Position numbers and translations under genes: made by a program. From Cynocephalus volans (Eukaryota; Chordata; Mammalia; Dermoptera; Cynocephalidae): DNA of 64,000 bases. Shown piece by piece: positions 34,381 to 46,015 of the stretch (position 1 is the stretch's first letter; every line of letters begins with the position of its first letter). Under the pieces are notes generated by a model. It had not been told where the DNA came from. It made no database searches and was given only the letters and a program-made list of their open reading frames with translations. The stretch is from positions 93,809,005 through 93,873,004 of the forward strand of contig NC_084474.1 of the NCBI RefSeq assembly GCF_027409185.1. The letters run 5' to 3'.

Positions 34381-36829
34381 ACAGGCTTCCAAACTCAGTG
34401 ACATAACAATGAAAGTATCTATTTCCTGCTCATGCAAATTCTGCTAGGGTAGGGCTGGGACTGGCGCTCTGCTCCACAGAATCATTCAGGGCTCCAGGGT
34501 GACAGAAGTTCCACCTCTGGGGACATTGCTGGGACTGTAGAAAGGAAAGGGGACTGCAGTCAGCTACTGACAGCCCAGAGGCAATGTGGCCCCTGACCTT
34601 GCAACCCATTGGTAGAGAGGGGAGCAGAGAGAATGTCTGGGCAGCCACTGTCCTGGTCATAGCAGCATGGTTGGTGACTCTGCTTCTTGGAACTTGCTTC
34701 CTTAGTTGCACGATGGGAAAACCATCTCCTACTCAGGTGGTATGGGAATTAAACATGATTGTGGGTAAAGGTGCCCGATTCAGGACTGCATTCAGTTGGA
34801 GCTTGATAAATGCTTAGTGCCCAGAACTGTGATTGGTTGTGAGTGGAGGGGGACCTCCTGGAGACCTGAATTGCCTCTGAATGAGGGGTAGGATTTGGTG
34901 CTAGCCAGGAGGGGCTGTCTGGGGCAGGCCTGCAGCCTGCTGTGTCTTTGGGAGGGGGCTGCTATGGCTCAGGGCTTCTCCTCCAGAAAGTGACATTTGG
35001 AAGGAGGCGGGCCTGGGGCTCACTTAACATTTGAGCGCAACCAGTGAGTGCTCCCTAGGGCCAGCTGGGTGCGTTTGCAGTGACATTAGCTGGGCTGCAG
35101 AAGTTGGCACAGAACGTGAAGGCAGAATTTAGGGGCTCCAGATGCATGCTTAATGGTGGAACTTCTGTTCCCTGCCCTAGCAGAGGGCCTGAGCTGGGGG
35201 CAGGGAGGGAGAAAGGACGAGGAAAATGGTGTCAGGATCTGGATCTCTCTCCCGTCTGCAGCCCTGAACCTGATTCTCCCTGCACCCCTTTCTGGGTCAG
35301 GATCCCTAGCCCCAGCTCCTCACCCCCTCAGCTGTCACCCAGCCTTCCTAACCTTCACAGGGCAGGCGGGTCACGGTCATGGTCCTGCAGAGTCTCCACA
35401 GGCTTCAAGGAGGGGCGGGGTGGGGACTAGAGTCCTGCTCTCTTGGTGCATCCCCTGGCCTGTTGGGTGTGCCTCCCTGGCGGTCTGGCCAGATTCACCT
35501 CAACCTGGAAAGCTCCGTCCTCTGTGTGTCCCAGGCTGACCCCTGGTTGCCACTGGTCACTGTGCCTCAGTGGCAGAGTGTGGGTCACCGAACCAGACAG
35601 TCCAGGAGAGAAGGCTTGTCCCCCGCAGTGGGTCCAGAGTCAGGCCTTGCTTCCCTGAAGCCAGCTAGCTCAGCCGGGCCCAGGCAGTGAGAAGCAGGGG
35701 GCGCTCTCCTGGGTCCTGCTTCTCTGCACAACATTCTGGGCACCATCCCAACCCCCCAGCCCCGCTCTGAGACTCTGCACTGCTGCTCAGGGAGGTCTCA
35801 GAGTGAAGGGCATACTGTTCCTCCTGTGACTCCGTGGACCAGCCCAGCACCAGGGCTCAGGGCCTCTCTGGAGGGTCTGGGGCCCTTTACACTGGGTGGT
35901 CAGGGCCTCTCTGGGGGGCTTGTGGTCTCTGCCCATCTCTTATCAGGCCCAGCAGACAGTGGTTGGGCAGGGCACGTCTGGGGAGTATGCCTCCCCCTTG
36001 TGCTGGACACATCTAGGCCCAGCGGTGTCCCCCCTCCTTTCGGCACCCAGCCCCATCCCACGTCCGCCCTGCCCCTTCCCACTTCCCTCCTGCAGGCTCC
36101 TGTGTCCCTGGGATCTAGGCCCTGCCCTGTCCACCTTGGCCGTGCCCAGATGGGAGCCAGGGTAGCTTAGCCCAACTCAGCCGCATGTAGACCTCTGTTC
36201 AGCTCTGCTCCCCGATCCCAGGTTCCCAGGTTCAGGCCCCTGCTCAGCCCCTTTCTGAGTGGTTTCTCTGCCTCTCTTTGCCCCCCTCTGGTCCCTGGGT
36301 CTCCCTGGTTCCTTGAGCCTCCCAGCCCCAGCTCCTGGCTCTCAACACCTTCCTGCTGCTCTCCTTGTGGAGAACAGCAGCTGAGATCCCCGTCCCCTAC
36401 CCTCTTCCAACTTAGACCCAAACCTAAGCGGGTTCCATGTTCAACTTTCCACAGACTCGTTCTCCAGTTTAACCTCATCACATTTTGATAGGAGACGCAG
36501 ACCTGCTTCATGTTTTCTTTGCTCGAGGGTGACCTGCAGACAATCACTCGGAACATGTGCATGGAGCTCTGAATCCCCTCCCTTCCAGCTCCACGCCCGC
36601 TCCTCCAGGTGCCCCTGCCACCCCCTGTTTCCCCACTGTCCCCCTTCTCCTCCCCCGCCCCCAGCTGCTGCCTGAGGCTGCACTCCCCTGACCACAGCTC
36701 CTGTGCCAGTTCCCTGGGGCCGAGGGGACACCTGGCGCCTTGGCTGGCTGGCATCACGGCGCTCTGCTGGTGGGACTGTCCACAGGGAGGGCATGAGGCC
36801 CTGGCCAGGACTCTGAGTTTTGAACAGAG
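34381..36829. other. Mostly unique sequence
   Basis: 34390-34560 resembles an unnamed interspersed repeat. From 34900 to 36829 I see only GC-rich unique DNA with chance open frames and no splice-supported exon. Confidence 0.4.
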
Positions 36830-36899
36830 GGTGGAGGTGGCTGATCTCAGTGGCAGCCCCTGAGGGTGGAGGTGGCTGATCTCAGTGGCAGCCCCTGAG
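36830..36899 (+). repeat. Exact tandem duplication, 35 bp x 2
   Basis: GGTGGAGGTGGCTGATCTCA begins at 36830 and 36865 and both 35-bp units look identical, pointing to a very recent duplication or an assembly artefact. Confidence 0.9.
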
Positions 36900-37039
36900 G
36901 AGATTCAGTCATTCAGTCGCTCAACAAACATTGAGCACTTGCTGAGAGCCTCTCAGTCCTCCCATTCCTTGCTCTGGGTGGTCTGAAAGGGCAGGAGGCC
37001 TCAGCTTCCTGTCCCAGACGCTTGCTCAGCCTGACGCCA

Positions 37040-37210
37040 GCATCTCTTTTGATATAGATAAAAGTGTCCAGTTTTTCTCAATTGTTATTTGAAGTTTCAA
37101 AATGAATTTGCTTCCCTAACTCAAGGCAAACGTAAGCGATGGTAACTCCAGATGGTGTTTCCTGCTGTTCACCACCCTCTCGGCAGCGGAGCCCGATTTT
37201 AGTCTAATCG
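37040..37210. promoter_or_regulatory. AT-rich unique island (enhancer candidate)
   Basis: CTCTTTTGATATAGATAAAA (about 37044), TCTCAATTGTTATTTGAAGT (about 37076), AAAATGAATTTGCTTCCC and ATTTTAGTCTAATCG (about 37196) form a repeat-free AT-rich block. Confidence 0.3.
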
Positions 37211-37929
37211 TGTGACCTCCTCACCCCCCACACAGGGAGGGAACGGTGTGGATGAGTGCGAGTTCGAGTGTGTGAGTGTGCACTGGTGTGCATCCATGTG
37301 CGAGCACACTCGCCTGCACACGCACTGCACATATGTGTATGTGTGTGTTGTCCTGCTCTCAGGTGCTCGCCGTGGGCTGAGGCATGCACACAGATGCTCC
37401 ACAGGGCCTGAGTGTGCCAGGCAGGGATGGAGCACGCCCCAGCCAGCCCCGAGAACACGTGGACCTGGGACATGGAGACGTGTAGGGAGGCACCCCGGGG
37501 ATCAAATCCTTGATGTGCTTTATCATGACAGCGCCACTGGCTCTGGCGTCCAGGTGGGAGGGGACTGGCTTAACCTCCCATAACTGTCTTCATCGCCCTC
37601 ACTGTCACTCTGCCTGTCCCCCAAGCTGCCATTTCCAGTTCACAAAGGGCTTTTGCATCTCTCTTCTCATTTTATGGGGTCCTCATATCAGCCAATGGGG
37701 CCGGGAGGGGAGGGTATTGTACCCATTTCACAGATGCGGACACTGATACAGGAGATAGGCTGAGGGTGGGCCCCAGGCAGGTCAGGCAGTCAGGCTGAAG
37801 GCGCAGGTGTCAGGCTCCAGCTGGCCCATCATGCAAGGTTACCATTTTGCAGATGGGCACTGAGAATGGATGGACAGATCAGGGAGGGCCTCATAGAGCT
37901 GGTGGCCCTAAGGAAGTGCCCTAGAGATA

Positions 37930-38055
37930 GGCACCTTAGAGCAGAGGTTTGGAGTCCCAGCTCTGCCACCCTTCTCCGTGGCTTTGAGCAGACTCCCTCA
38001 GTCTCTGGGCTCAGTTTTGTCAGGTGTAACGTGCTCAGGCTGTCTTGGACTTTGC
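37930..38055 (+). mobile_element. MIR SINE
   Basis: TTTGGAGTCCCAGCTCTGCC, GGCTTTGAGCAGACTCCCTC and CTGGGCTCAGTTTTGTCAGG follow MIR order. Confidence 0.6.
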
Positions 38056-39085
38056 CAGAGATCTTTTCTGTGCTGAGGTTTTGTGACTTTGACTCAAGAT
38101 CCAGGCTCCTCCCTGACCCTGACTATTGGCATTGGGGCCTTCGGCAGGTGAGATGGCAGAGGGCCAGCTGAGGGACTGGATTCTAGCCATGGGCAGTGGG
38201 GCTGTGGAACCATAGAAAGGGCCACCAGAGGTGTTGGTCTTGGGAACCTGCTGTGTTGAGCAAACCAGGCTGGGCTGGAGTGAGAGGAGAAGGTAGGTTC
38301 CCCAGCCTGGTGTCTGCATCCGCCGTAATGAGGAAAGGCAGGATGGATGCCCAGAGAGACATTGGGAGTGATATCTGCCTGCTCCGTGCAGCTGGCAGCT
38401 GACTGCCCGGGGATGCTGGAGGCTGGGTGGCTGGCCCATCCCGCACCGAAGGGGATTGTCCTAAAACTGCAGATAAGATTAAACACCGGGGCTGGGGCCA
38501 CTCGTGTGGATCGTAATGGCTACCTTTAATCCACTGAAGTGTGAGCAAACCCAGTGCGGACAAAGAAGCATGCATCTGAGGGAAATGCTCTGATAACCGT
38601 GCAGCCAGGGGGCTTCCACTGGGTGAAAAAGTTGTGTGTGGGGGGGGGACGTCTCATTTCTCTCTCAGGGCCAGGTACTAGATTGGCACCCAGGGCAGAT
38701 GTCTGGTGCCATCACAGAGTCTTGGTGACGTTGAACAGGATGGCCATGTACAGTTGCTCAGTTTGTGCACCTTACAATTCCAGTGCAATAGCAACCCTGG
38801 TGCCATGTGACTTTATTCTGCATGAAGCTTGAAACCAAGGGCTGGACTCTGTTCTCTCCCTTCTCTGCGATGCGAGTAAATGGTAATGCCACTCTTCCTT
38901 TAGGCCTACTCAGGTCAAATGTCCCCACGACTTGGAAGCCTTCCCAGAGTCCCCTGGGTAAAGCTGATTGCTGCCTTCTCTATTGTGATAGACCTCAAAA
39001 ATGGCCACAAAATTACACCTCTCCTTGCACGCTCAACCCTCTGCAGTGTGACTTGCTGCTCCTCTCATCAAGAGGTGGGATCTAT

Positions 39086-39370
39086 GGACCTCTCTCCCAC
39101 AAACAGGCACACCAAGCCAGTGCCTTGGGGCCTGCCCCGGGACCCGATTTATGGAGCCGGGGACCGGACCCTCCTCCCACAGCCAGGCACACCACGCCAG
39201 CGCCTTGGGGCCCACCCAGGGACCCAACAAATGGAGAAGGGGACCGGACACCCCTCCCACAACCAGGCACATGGTGCCAGCACCTTGGGGCCTACCCAGG
39301 GACCAGAGGCACGAAGAAGGGGACCATACACACCCCACAACCTGGTATACTGCCAGTGCCAAGGAGCATG
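39086..39370 (+). repeat. 80-bp monomer array at the 5' end of the composite element
   Basis: Units start with GGACC at 39086 (5 bp short), 39161, 39241 and 39321 (partial). Each has CCTCCCACA-CCAGGCACA, then a GCC-GCCTTGGGGCC block, then CCAGGGACC. Copies differ by perhaps 15-20 percent. Tandem 5' monomers in LINEs usually act as promoters. Confidence 0.8.
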
Positions 39371-39883
39371 CCAAAAACAGCACCTCCACATGGGTGGCCC
39401 ACCACAGCCACCACAATAACCATGGCTGCTGCAAAAGCGGCTAGACACCACAACCACCATGCAGATGGCTTCCAACCACTGGAGTGCATTCACACAAGAA
39501 GGGTCACCAGCAGAGGCAAAGAAAAGAAGAGGATGTCTCTCTCCACAAAGCCCATTCCAGAATGACAGAAGAAGCACCTGCTCTGTGATAATATTGGGGG
39601 ACCTGATCACATCTCTCAGCATTGGACAGATCATCTAGGCAACAAATTAACAGAGTAACCATTATTCTTTCAGAAGGAGAGAAGAAATCTAGGGTAATTA
39701 GAGGGGGGAGGGGGAGGGAATAGGGGAAGGGGAGAGGTTGGACAAGGGGCATAAAGGATAATTATGATTTATAACAATATATATGCTAGTGATATTGATT
39801 TAATCAACATATCTCAATATTCAACCCCCCAAAATTTATATAATCAATTTTGATTCAATAAATAAAATAAATTAAAAAAAAAA
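39086..39883 (+). mobile_element. 798-bp non-autonomous L1-type composite retroelement with target duplication
   Basis: Bounded by 16-bp direct repeats, AAGAGGTGGGATCTAT (39070-39085) and AAGAGGCGGGGTCTAT (39884-39899), and ending in an A-run, so it was inserted by target-primed reverse transcription. From 5' to 3' it has 80-bp tandem monomers (39086 to about 39370), a unique CA-rich segment (about 39370-39560) reading CCACCACAGCCACCACAATA, a mixed segment, a G-rich polypurine tract (39700-39748) typical of mammalian L1 3' UTRs, an AT-rich 3' end with TGATTCAATAAATAAAATAA, and poly(A). No ORF for an RNA-binding protein or reverse transcriptase is present. It looks like an L1 5' monomer array fused to an L1 3' UTR, presumably mobilised in trans by L1. 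I cannot name the family. Confidence 0.7.
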
Positions 39884-40217
39884 AAGAGGCGGGGTCTATT
39901 TTTCCACTCCTTGGATCGGGACTTGGCCCTTTGTCTTGCTTTGGTTAATGGGACAGTAGCAAACGTGACACAGAGAGACATGAAAGGTGTTGAGCATTGC
40001 GATGCGCCCTGTCCTGCAGCTCTTGGGAACCCGACAGCAGCTAGCTGAATGCCAGAGCTGTGAGCAAGGCCAGCGGACTGCCGAGGCTTGTGTGAGCCCC
40101 GACCGTTATGTGGAGCAGAGACGAACTATCTTGGCCAAGACATGTTCAATGACCAACATACAGGGCTGTGAACACATAAGTGATTATTGCTTTAAACCAC
40201 TTACTTTTGGCCCCACG

Positions 40218-40510
40218 GTGCTGGAGGCCTGTCCATCATGTTGGAGGCGTGTCCAGGGTGTTGGAGGCGTCGTGTCCATGGAGTTGGAGGTGTGTCCATC
40301 ATGTTGGAGGTGTATCCATCATGTTGGAGGCTTGTCCATGGTGTTGGAGACGTGTCCATGGAGTTGGAGGCCTGTCCATCATGTTGGAGGTGTATCCATC
40401 ATGTTGGAGGCTTGTCCATGGTGTTGGAGACGTGTCCATGGAGTTGGAGGCCTGTCCATCACGTTGGAGGCATGTCCATGGTGTTGGAGGCATGTCTGTG
40501 GCATTGGAGC
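40218..40510 (+). repeat. 20-bp minisatellite with an exact 80-bp higher-order unit
   Basis: About 14-15 copies of a TGTTGGAGGCNTGTCCATNN unit. 40301-40380 and 40381-40460 are identical over 80 bp (four different 20-bp units), so the array has expanded by unequal exchange or replication slippage of four-unit blocks. A 3-bp insertion (CGT) occurs near 40270. Because 20 is not a multiple of 3, all plus frames read similar Cys/Trp-rich strings; these are not proteins. Confidence 0.95.
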
Positions 40511-41055
40511 AGTGTTAGAGAAAATGACTAGATAGGTGGATTGGGATCTTGCTGAAAGGCCTTTAGTGACAGCACTTTGGGCACTGGAGCAGTGGAGCTG
40601 GGAGAGGTCTCTGAGCAGGCGAGGGGCATGATTAGACAGGCATTTAGGAAAAGTTTGGGCTTGGATCAGAAGAGGAAATGAAGTCTGGGAGGGGACAAAG
40701 AAGGGAGGCCACGTTAGGGGGCAGAATGGCAGACCCATGAGGACACAAGGAGACATAGAACAGATGCTGCTTTTCCTGGCTCATCTGATCTGACTGTCTC
40801 AAGGGTCCTTCCAGGAGGGCCTTTCTACCCATACTGGGTTGGTGAGGGACCGCGAGGCTCCATGCACCTGGCTGCTGGCTAAGGTGCTGCAGTTGGCAGT
40901 GGGGGAACCAGGGCTTAAACCTCCTTAACTTTCCAAAGAAATCTGTGAAGCTCAGTGTTTTGTCTTAACTGGAGTTCCCACTGACGCAGACTCTGAGGCG
41001 AGGACTGGGGTGCAAGTCCTTTGGGAGCCACGGACATGCCTGCGAAGAAGTGGGT

Positions 41056-41445
41056 TGTATTAGTCTCCCAGGGCTGCTGTAACAAAGCGCCACCGTGTGG
41101 GTGCCTTAGCATAGCACACGCATTCTCTGCAGCTCTGGAGGCTGGAAGTCTGAGATCAAGTTCCTGCCTCTTCCAGCTCTGACGGCTCCTGGCGTTCCAT
41201 GGAGTTCCTTGGCTTATAGACACATCGCTCTAATCTCCACTTTCGTTGTCACATGACCGTCTTCCCTCTGTGTCTAAATTTCCTTTTTTAAATAAGGACA
41301 CCCATCATATTGGATTAGGGCCCACCCTCCTTTACCTGCATCACCTTAACTTGATGACATCTGCAAAGACCCTATTTCCAAATAAGGTCACATTCACAGG
41401 TTCTGGTGACATGAAATTTTGGGGGACACTATTCAACCCAGTACA
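41056..41445 (-). mobile_element. MaLR LTR, MLT1-like, reverse
   Basis: The plus strand begins TGTATTAGTCTCCCAGGGCT and continues GGAGGCTGGAAGTCTGAGAT, AAGGACACCCATCATATTGG, TCTGCAAAGACCCTATTTCC, AAATAAGGTCACATTCACAG and ATTCAACCCAGTACA: the reverse complement of an MLT1 LTR. It seems to sit inside an older repeat (about 40975-41055 and from 41446). No target duplication is clear. Confidence 0.85.
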
Positions 41446-42321
41446 GGAGGCGATGCACGGTGTGTAATCCTGTCAGCTGTCGCTCTGGGAAACAGGTGCT
41501 TAAAACCCTTGGAGACCCTGGGGAGCCGGGCTAGGCCAGTCACCGCACCAGGGTGAGGGGTCTATCCACAGTTTATCCACCAGCTCCCCGTCTACGCTGG
41601 TGGAGGCACTGAGTGGCCGGGACACTGGAGGGGCTTTCCCGGTCCCTTCCTTGCCACCGTTGCCCTGTTGCCCATGTACGGCTCCTCTCATCTCGTCCTC
41701 GGGATCCCTGTGACCTGGATGGGAAGGGACTTGTCTTGCCAGCGGGGCCGTTGGGCTGAGACCTGCCACTGCCCATACCCCCTGCTCCTCCCATGCGCCT
41801 TTTCCCACATCCACGTGTCTGCCCAGGGAGAGCCACTCTCCCGTTATTTCTGGGAATATTTTTATTCATCGTTCATCCTGGCATTTATTGTTGACATTCC
41901 AAGAACAGTCAAACAAGATAAATGTCCCATCTCTAGGACCCACAGGCTGCCTGGCTCTCACTATAAATTCAGTTCTACCTATTGAATGGTGTTGGGGTGC
42001 CTGCGCTGGGTGGGGGAGGGGGTAGGAGCTGGGCCCTGCTGGGGAAGAGCCACAAGCTGCTGAAGGAGATAAAGCCCGTCGACTGGATGTGATCACACCC
42101 GGCCAACGAGTGCCGGCCCTGGGGACAGCGGGCTGTGGCACTTCCTGCCTGTGGAGTGCCACGTGCCTCTGCCGTGTGTGCAGCCCAGGCAGCCCTGGAT
42201 CCTTGGGCTCCTGAGCTAGTGCGTGCAGCCGGCCCGCAGTTCAACGCCTGACCAGTGTTGCTGTTATTATTAAACTTATGTCGTTATCTCTGACCTCGGT
42301 TCCGTAGCTGCTAGATGGGGT

Positions 42322-42790
42322 ATCGTTAGTCTGAGTTCTAACAGAGAAACAGATCTGATAGGATGCAGACAGATAGATAGATAGATAGATAGAGCTTTAT
42401 CATGAGGGACTGGCTCCTGCTGTTAGGGAGCATAAGAAGCCCCACAATCTGCCATCTGCAAGCTGGGAGCCCAGGAGAGCTGGCGTTGTAGTTCAGCTCC
42501 CATCTGCAGGCCTGAGAGCCAGAGGAGCTGATGGTGTAAGTCCCAGCTCGAGTCACAAGGCCCTGGAGCCAGGAGCCTGGTGTCCGAGGGTGGGAGAAGA
42601 AGAGAGGATTCGCCCCTCCTCCACCTCAGCGTTCCTTCCACACTGGCGAGGGGTCTTCTTTACTTAGTCTGCAGATTCACACGCTAATCTCTTCCAGAAA
42701 CACCCGCACAGACATGCCTAGAAACAAGTTTTCACCAGCTATCTGGGCATCCTTAGCCTGGGCAGCTTGACAACTAAAGCTACCATCACA
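42322..42790 (-). mobile_element. ERVL LTR, MLT2-like, reverse
   Basis: GAGTTCTAACAGAGAAACAG, an AGAT microsatellite, CCCACAATCTGCCATCTGCA, GAGGAGCTGATGGTGTAAGT, CTTTACTTAGTCTGCAGATT, CACACGCTAATCTCTTCCAG, AAACACCCGCACAGACATGC and GCTACCATCACA are the reverse-complement blocks of an MLT2 LTR, in order. Confidence 0.75.
42368..42393 (+). repeat. (AGAT)n microsatellite
   Basis: About six AGAT units inside the LTR, at the place where MLT2 copies commonly carry an AT-rich or GATA-like tract. Confidence 0.9.
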
Positions 42791-43214
42791 GGGTGTGGGT
42801 TCCCACTGCACAGGATGCTGGGGTCATTAAGAGGTAGGTTAGGTGAGATGGCTCAATGTCCTCACACCCAGCAGGGGCTCCATAAAGGTGTTTTGTCCCC
42901 TTCTTGAGAGCTGCGGGCTGGGACGATGCACGCTCCCTCTTACCTTCTCACGGTGGTGGGGGTGATCTTTGAATGAGACCTCTCACTTCCTGGGACTGGG
43001 GTTGGGGCTGCAGCACAGATGGGGAGATACTGCCCTGTACCTCAGACAGCCACGGTCTGGTTTGGGGGCCAGAGAGAGGCATGGCAGCTGACATTAGCCC
43101 AGCAGTTGGTCTTCAAAGGGCATTTGTGTCCATGATCTTGCCTGACCCTCCCCACAACCATGTGGTGCCCGCAGCAAGAGGATTGGACAGCAGCTGTGGG
43201 GTCAAGGTCAAGCA

Positions 43215-43390
43215 GACCTGAGCAGTAGAACCCCAGCTCCTCCAATGACTGGCTGTGTGACCTGAGGCAGGTTGCTTGACCTCTCCGAGTCTTGTTCTCC
43301 CCATCTGTAAAATGTGGGGATAACAGGACCTACCCCACGGCATTGTGCGAGGCTGAGAGGAGGAGGCACATGACATAGGCTCGCGTGGCA
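43215..43390 (+). mobile_element. MIR SINE, well preserved
   Basis: GACTGGCTGTGTGACCTGAG, GCAGGTTGCTTGACCTCTCC, CCCCATCTGTAAAATGTGGG and GATAACAGGACCTACCCCAC follow the MIR consensus order closely. Confidence 0.8.
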
Positions 43391-45525
43391 CCGATGGGCA
43401 GGGAGCACGCAGTGAGCGCAAGCTCCTTGTACAACTGTCCCACAGTCTAGATGAGGAGACTGAGGCTCAGGAAGTTAGAGGACTTGAGGGCTGGAATGAA
43501 GGCTCCGGCTCCTTCCCAGGTGTGGCCTCTGTGTGCTGAGATCATTGGGCAGAAAGAAGTTGTGCTTGGCAGAGAGAAGATGGCTATAGCCGGAGCAGTC
43601 AGGGAGGGCTTCCTGGGAGTGGTGGCCCCTGGGCTGAAGCTCAAAAGACAGTCAGCACTTGGCTGGGGTAAGAGGAGGAGAGGTCACTCCTGTCCAGGAC
43701 AGGGAATGAGCTACACCCTTGACAGCCAACCTGACAACAGACACATGGTCCTCAAGTAGCCAGCTGTTTTAGGCCTGTTTCCACGCAGACCAAGCCGAGG
43801 CCCAGAGAGGACAGGCAGCTCGCCCCGGGTTGCTCAGGGTGAGGGGCGGAGCACAGGATTCATCCCCAGGACCCTCTCTCCTAAAGCCACGCCCTCCTGG
43901 TCCTCTCCCTTGGCCCTGGCGACGGGGAGAGAAACGGCTCCTGGGCAGGCTCACTTTCGCGTCTGGAGCTGGTGGTGAGAACCGCGGTGTCTGCTCCGGG
44001 CTGGCCTGGAGATGGATGTGGTCAAGCACCAGCAAACGAGGTGGGCGTTTGCAGGGATGTGGTTCCCAGCAGCAGGTGCTCACAGGACGCAAGTCACCAG
44101 ACTCGGTAGATGAAGTGGAGACGTCCCCAGAGTTTATGTTCCCGACCCCACACCTGGAACATCAGCTCCAGCTAGGAGTGACATGGGTCCACTCAGGTCC
44201 CGCCACGCAGCCCAGCATGGAACAGTGCCGCTGGCCCGCGTGGTGGATGGGCAGCGAAAGGCCGTCCCTGCTGAGTGTCCACCTGGCCGCCCTGTCCTCG
44301 CCCGGCTCCCACCTGCTGCCTCTACCCAGCTCTGCCATGCCCTGAAAATGCCAGGAGAGGGGGCGGGGCGGGAGGGGGAGAAGGGGTGTGCCGCTCTGGT
44401 CTGGGAGGCGGGGAAGGGGAGCGCCTTTGAGTGGAGACGGAGTCCGAAAATGGACCAGCTGCCTCGGGGGCTGACACAGGGGGGCATTTTCTGGGCACAG
44501 GCCACATGCCCAGCTCTGTGCTGAAGGCGTGTGTTTCTCCAAGGTCTAAATGGCTGACCTACAACCCCAGGTGGGACTTGTGACCTCTGTCCTCCCCCCA
44601 ACCCCTACCCCCAGCAGAGAGCTGAATGGGGGGGGTGCAGCAGGGGCAGAGGGAGGGAGCCAGCGAGAGGGACGGACTCGTGTGGATGACTCAGGAAACA
44701 AGGGTCTGTGGAGACACACAGTGTGGTTCCCTGAAGTTCTCGTCTGTGTCTGGGTGTGGCTGGAGGCAGCCATGACTGTCTTTCCCATGGGAAAGGACCG
44801 ACACCGCAGGCTATAGGTATGACTCTATTTTCTAAGTGAGGAACTGAGGCTCAGAGAGGCCAGTGACCAGCCATGGTCATGGCCAACTTGCAGGTCGTGG
44901 GCCTGGCACTGGCCTCAACCTGAGTGATTCTTGTTCCATTTTCATCAAAGGGAAGGAGTTCCCTGTCCCTGCAGATCCCAGGCTGGCTCTGAGCATGCAC
45001 CAATGTCTGAGTATAATGAAAGGACTGGGTTGTCTCTGAGGCCTGGAGGGTGGACAGACATGTGCGTGCATGCGTGTGCATGCATGTGTGATTCAGGACC
45101 CCCCCCACTCTTCTCCTCCCTCAGCTTCCTCCCTTGCTCTGGCCCATCCCCCACCAGGGGGGACCCCTCTGTGGCCTAAATGACAGGCTCTTGGGATTGG
45201 ATAGCCTGCTTCCCCATCTCCCACCTTGCAGATGACCCACTGCTTGGTGCACTTTGTGGGACTGAGAAAGCCTATCCTTGGACTGGGCAGAGCCACACTT
45301 ATGTCCCGGCTCCTGGCTGTACCCACAGGAGCGCTCTGGACAGCCACCCTGCCTGCCCTGGCCTTCCTCTGGTGGGGTGCCTGGTCTCCTTCTAGTCTGA
45401 TCCTGGTTGCCTTCCTCCAGGCATGGTCAGATGAAGGCCATGCTCACCTCAGGGAGGCCCCTGATTTCACCAGCACCTCCCTTTGCCTGTTCATGCTGGT
45501 CTAAACTGGTGATGCAAAAGTGCAC
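43391..45525. other. Unique GC-rich sequence
   Basis: No gene is supported. Reverse MIR-like pieces are likely near 43440-43490, 43780-43850 and 44835-44900 (GAACTGAGGCTCAGAGAGGC). A short TGCATG-rich run is at 45060-45090. Confidence 0.4.
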
Positions 45526-46015
45526 TTGTGCACATGTATGCACACACATAGTGCACACACACAGTGCACATGTATGTACACACACGGACCCAGGTGCACA
45601 TACAGATGCAGGTGCACACATGCACAGATACATGCAACACACAGACACAGGTACATACACAGATGCAGGTGCGCACATCACACATGCACAGAACAGATAC
45701 ACACACAGACGTGTGCACACATCACACATGCAGATACATGCAACACACAGATCCAGATATACATATCACAGATGCAGATACATGCAACACACAGACCCAA
45801 ATACACACACAGATGCAGGTACACACATGCATACACAACACAGACACAGATACATGCATACAACACATCACACACATGCACACACAACATAACACATGCA
45901 CAGACAACACATCACACAGGTACAGATATATGCACATACAAGACATGGACCCTGGTACACACACACATAGACGTGCACGTACAGATACACACATGCACAC
46001 AGACATACACACTGC
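45526..46015. repeat. CA-rich cryptic repeat (ACACATGCACAGATAC-like)
   Basis: Nearly 490 bp of irregular ACACACA, ACATGCA, ACAGATA and GCAGGTA words without fixed period. Alternating purine-pyrimidine text makes Z-DNA possible. Cys/His/Thr-rich open frames on both strands come from this composition. Confidence 0.9.

Larger units (their letters stand above)
38984..40214 (+). mobile_element. MLT1-like LTR split by a younger insertion
   Basis: The left part (38984-39085) runs TGTGATAGACCTCAAAAATG, ATGGCCACAAAATTACACCT, CAACCCTCTGCAGTGTGACT and AGAGGTGGGATCTAT. The right part resumes after 39899 with TTTCCACTCCTTGGATCGGG, GCTTTGGTTAATGGGACAGT, CTCTTGGGAACCCGACAGCA and GCTTTAAACCACTTACTTTTGG. Without 39086-39899 the two parts join into one MaLR-type LTR of about 415 bp in normal order. 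Its 3' end merges into a 20-bp minisatellite. Confidence 0.75.

Noticed and set aside
39987-40535. 182-codon Cys/Trp-rich plus frame
   Set aside because: It is a translation of the 20-bp minisatellite; all three frames give similar strings.
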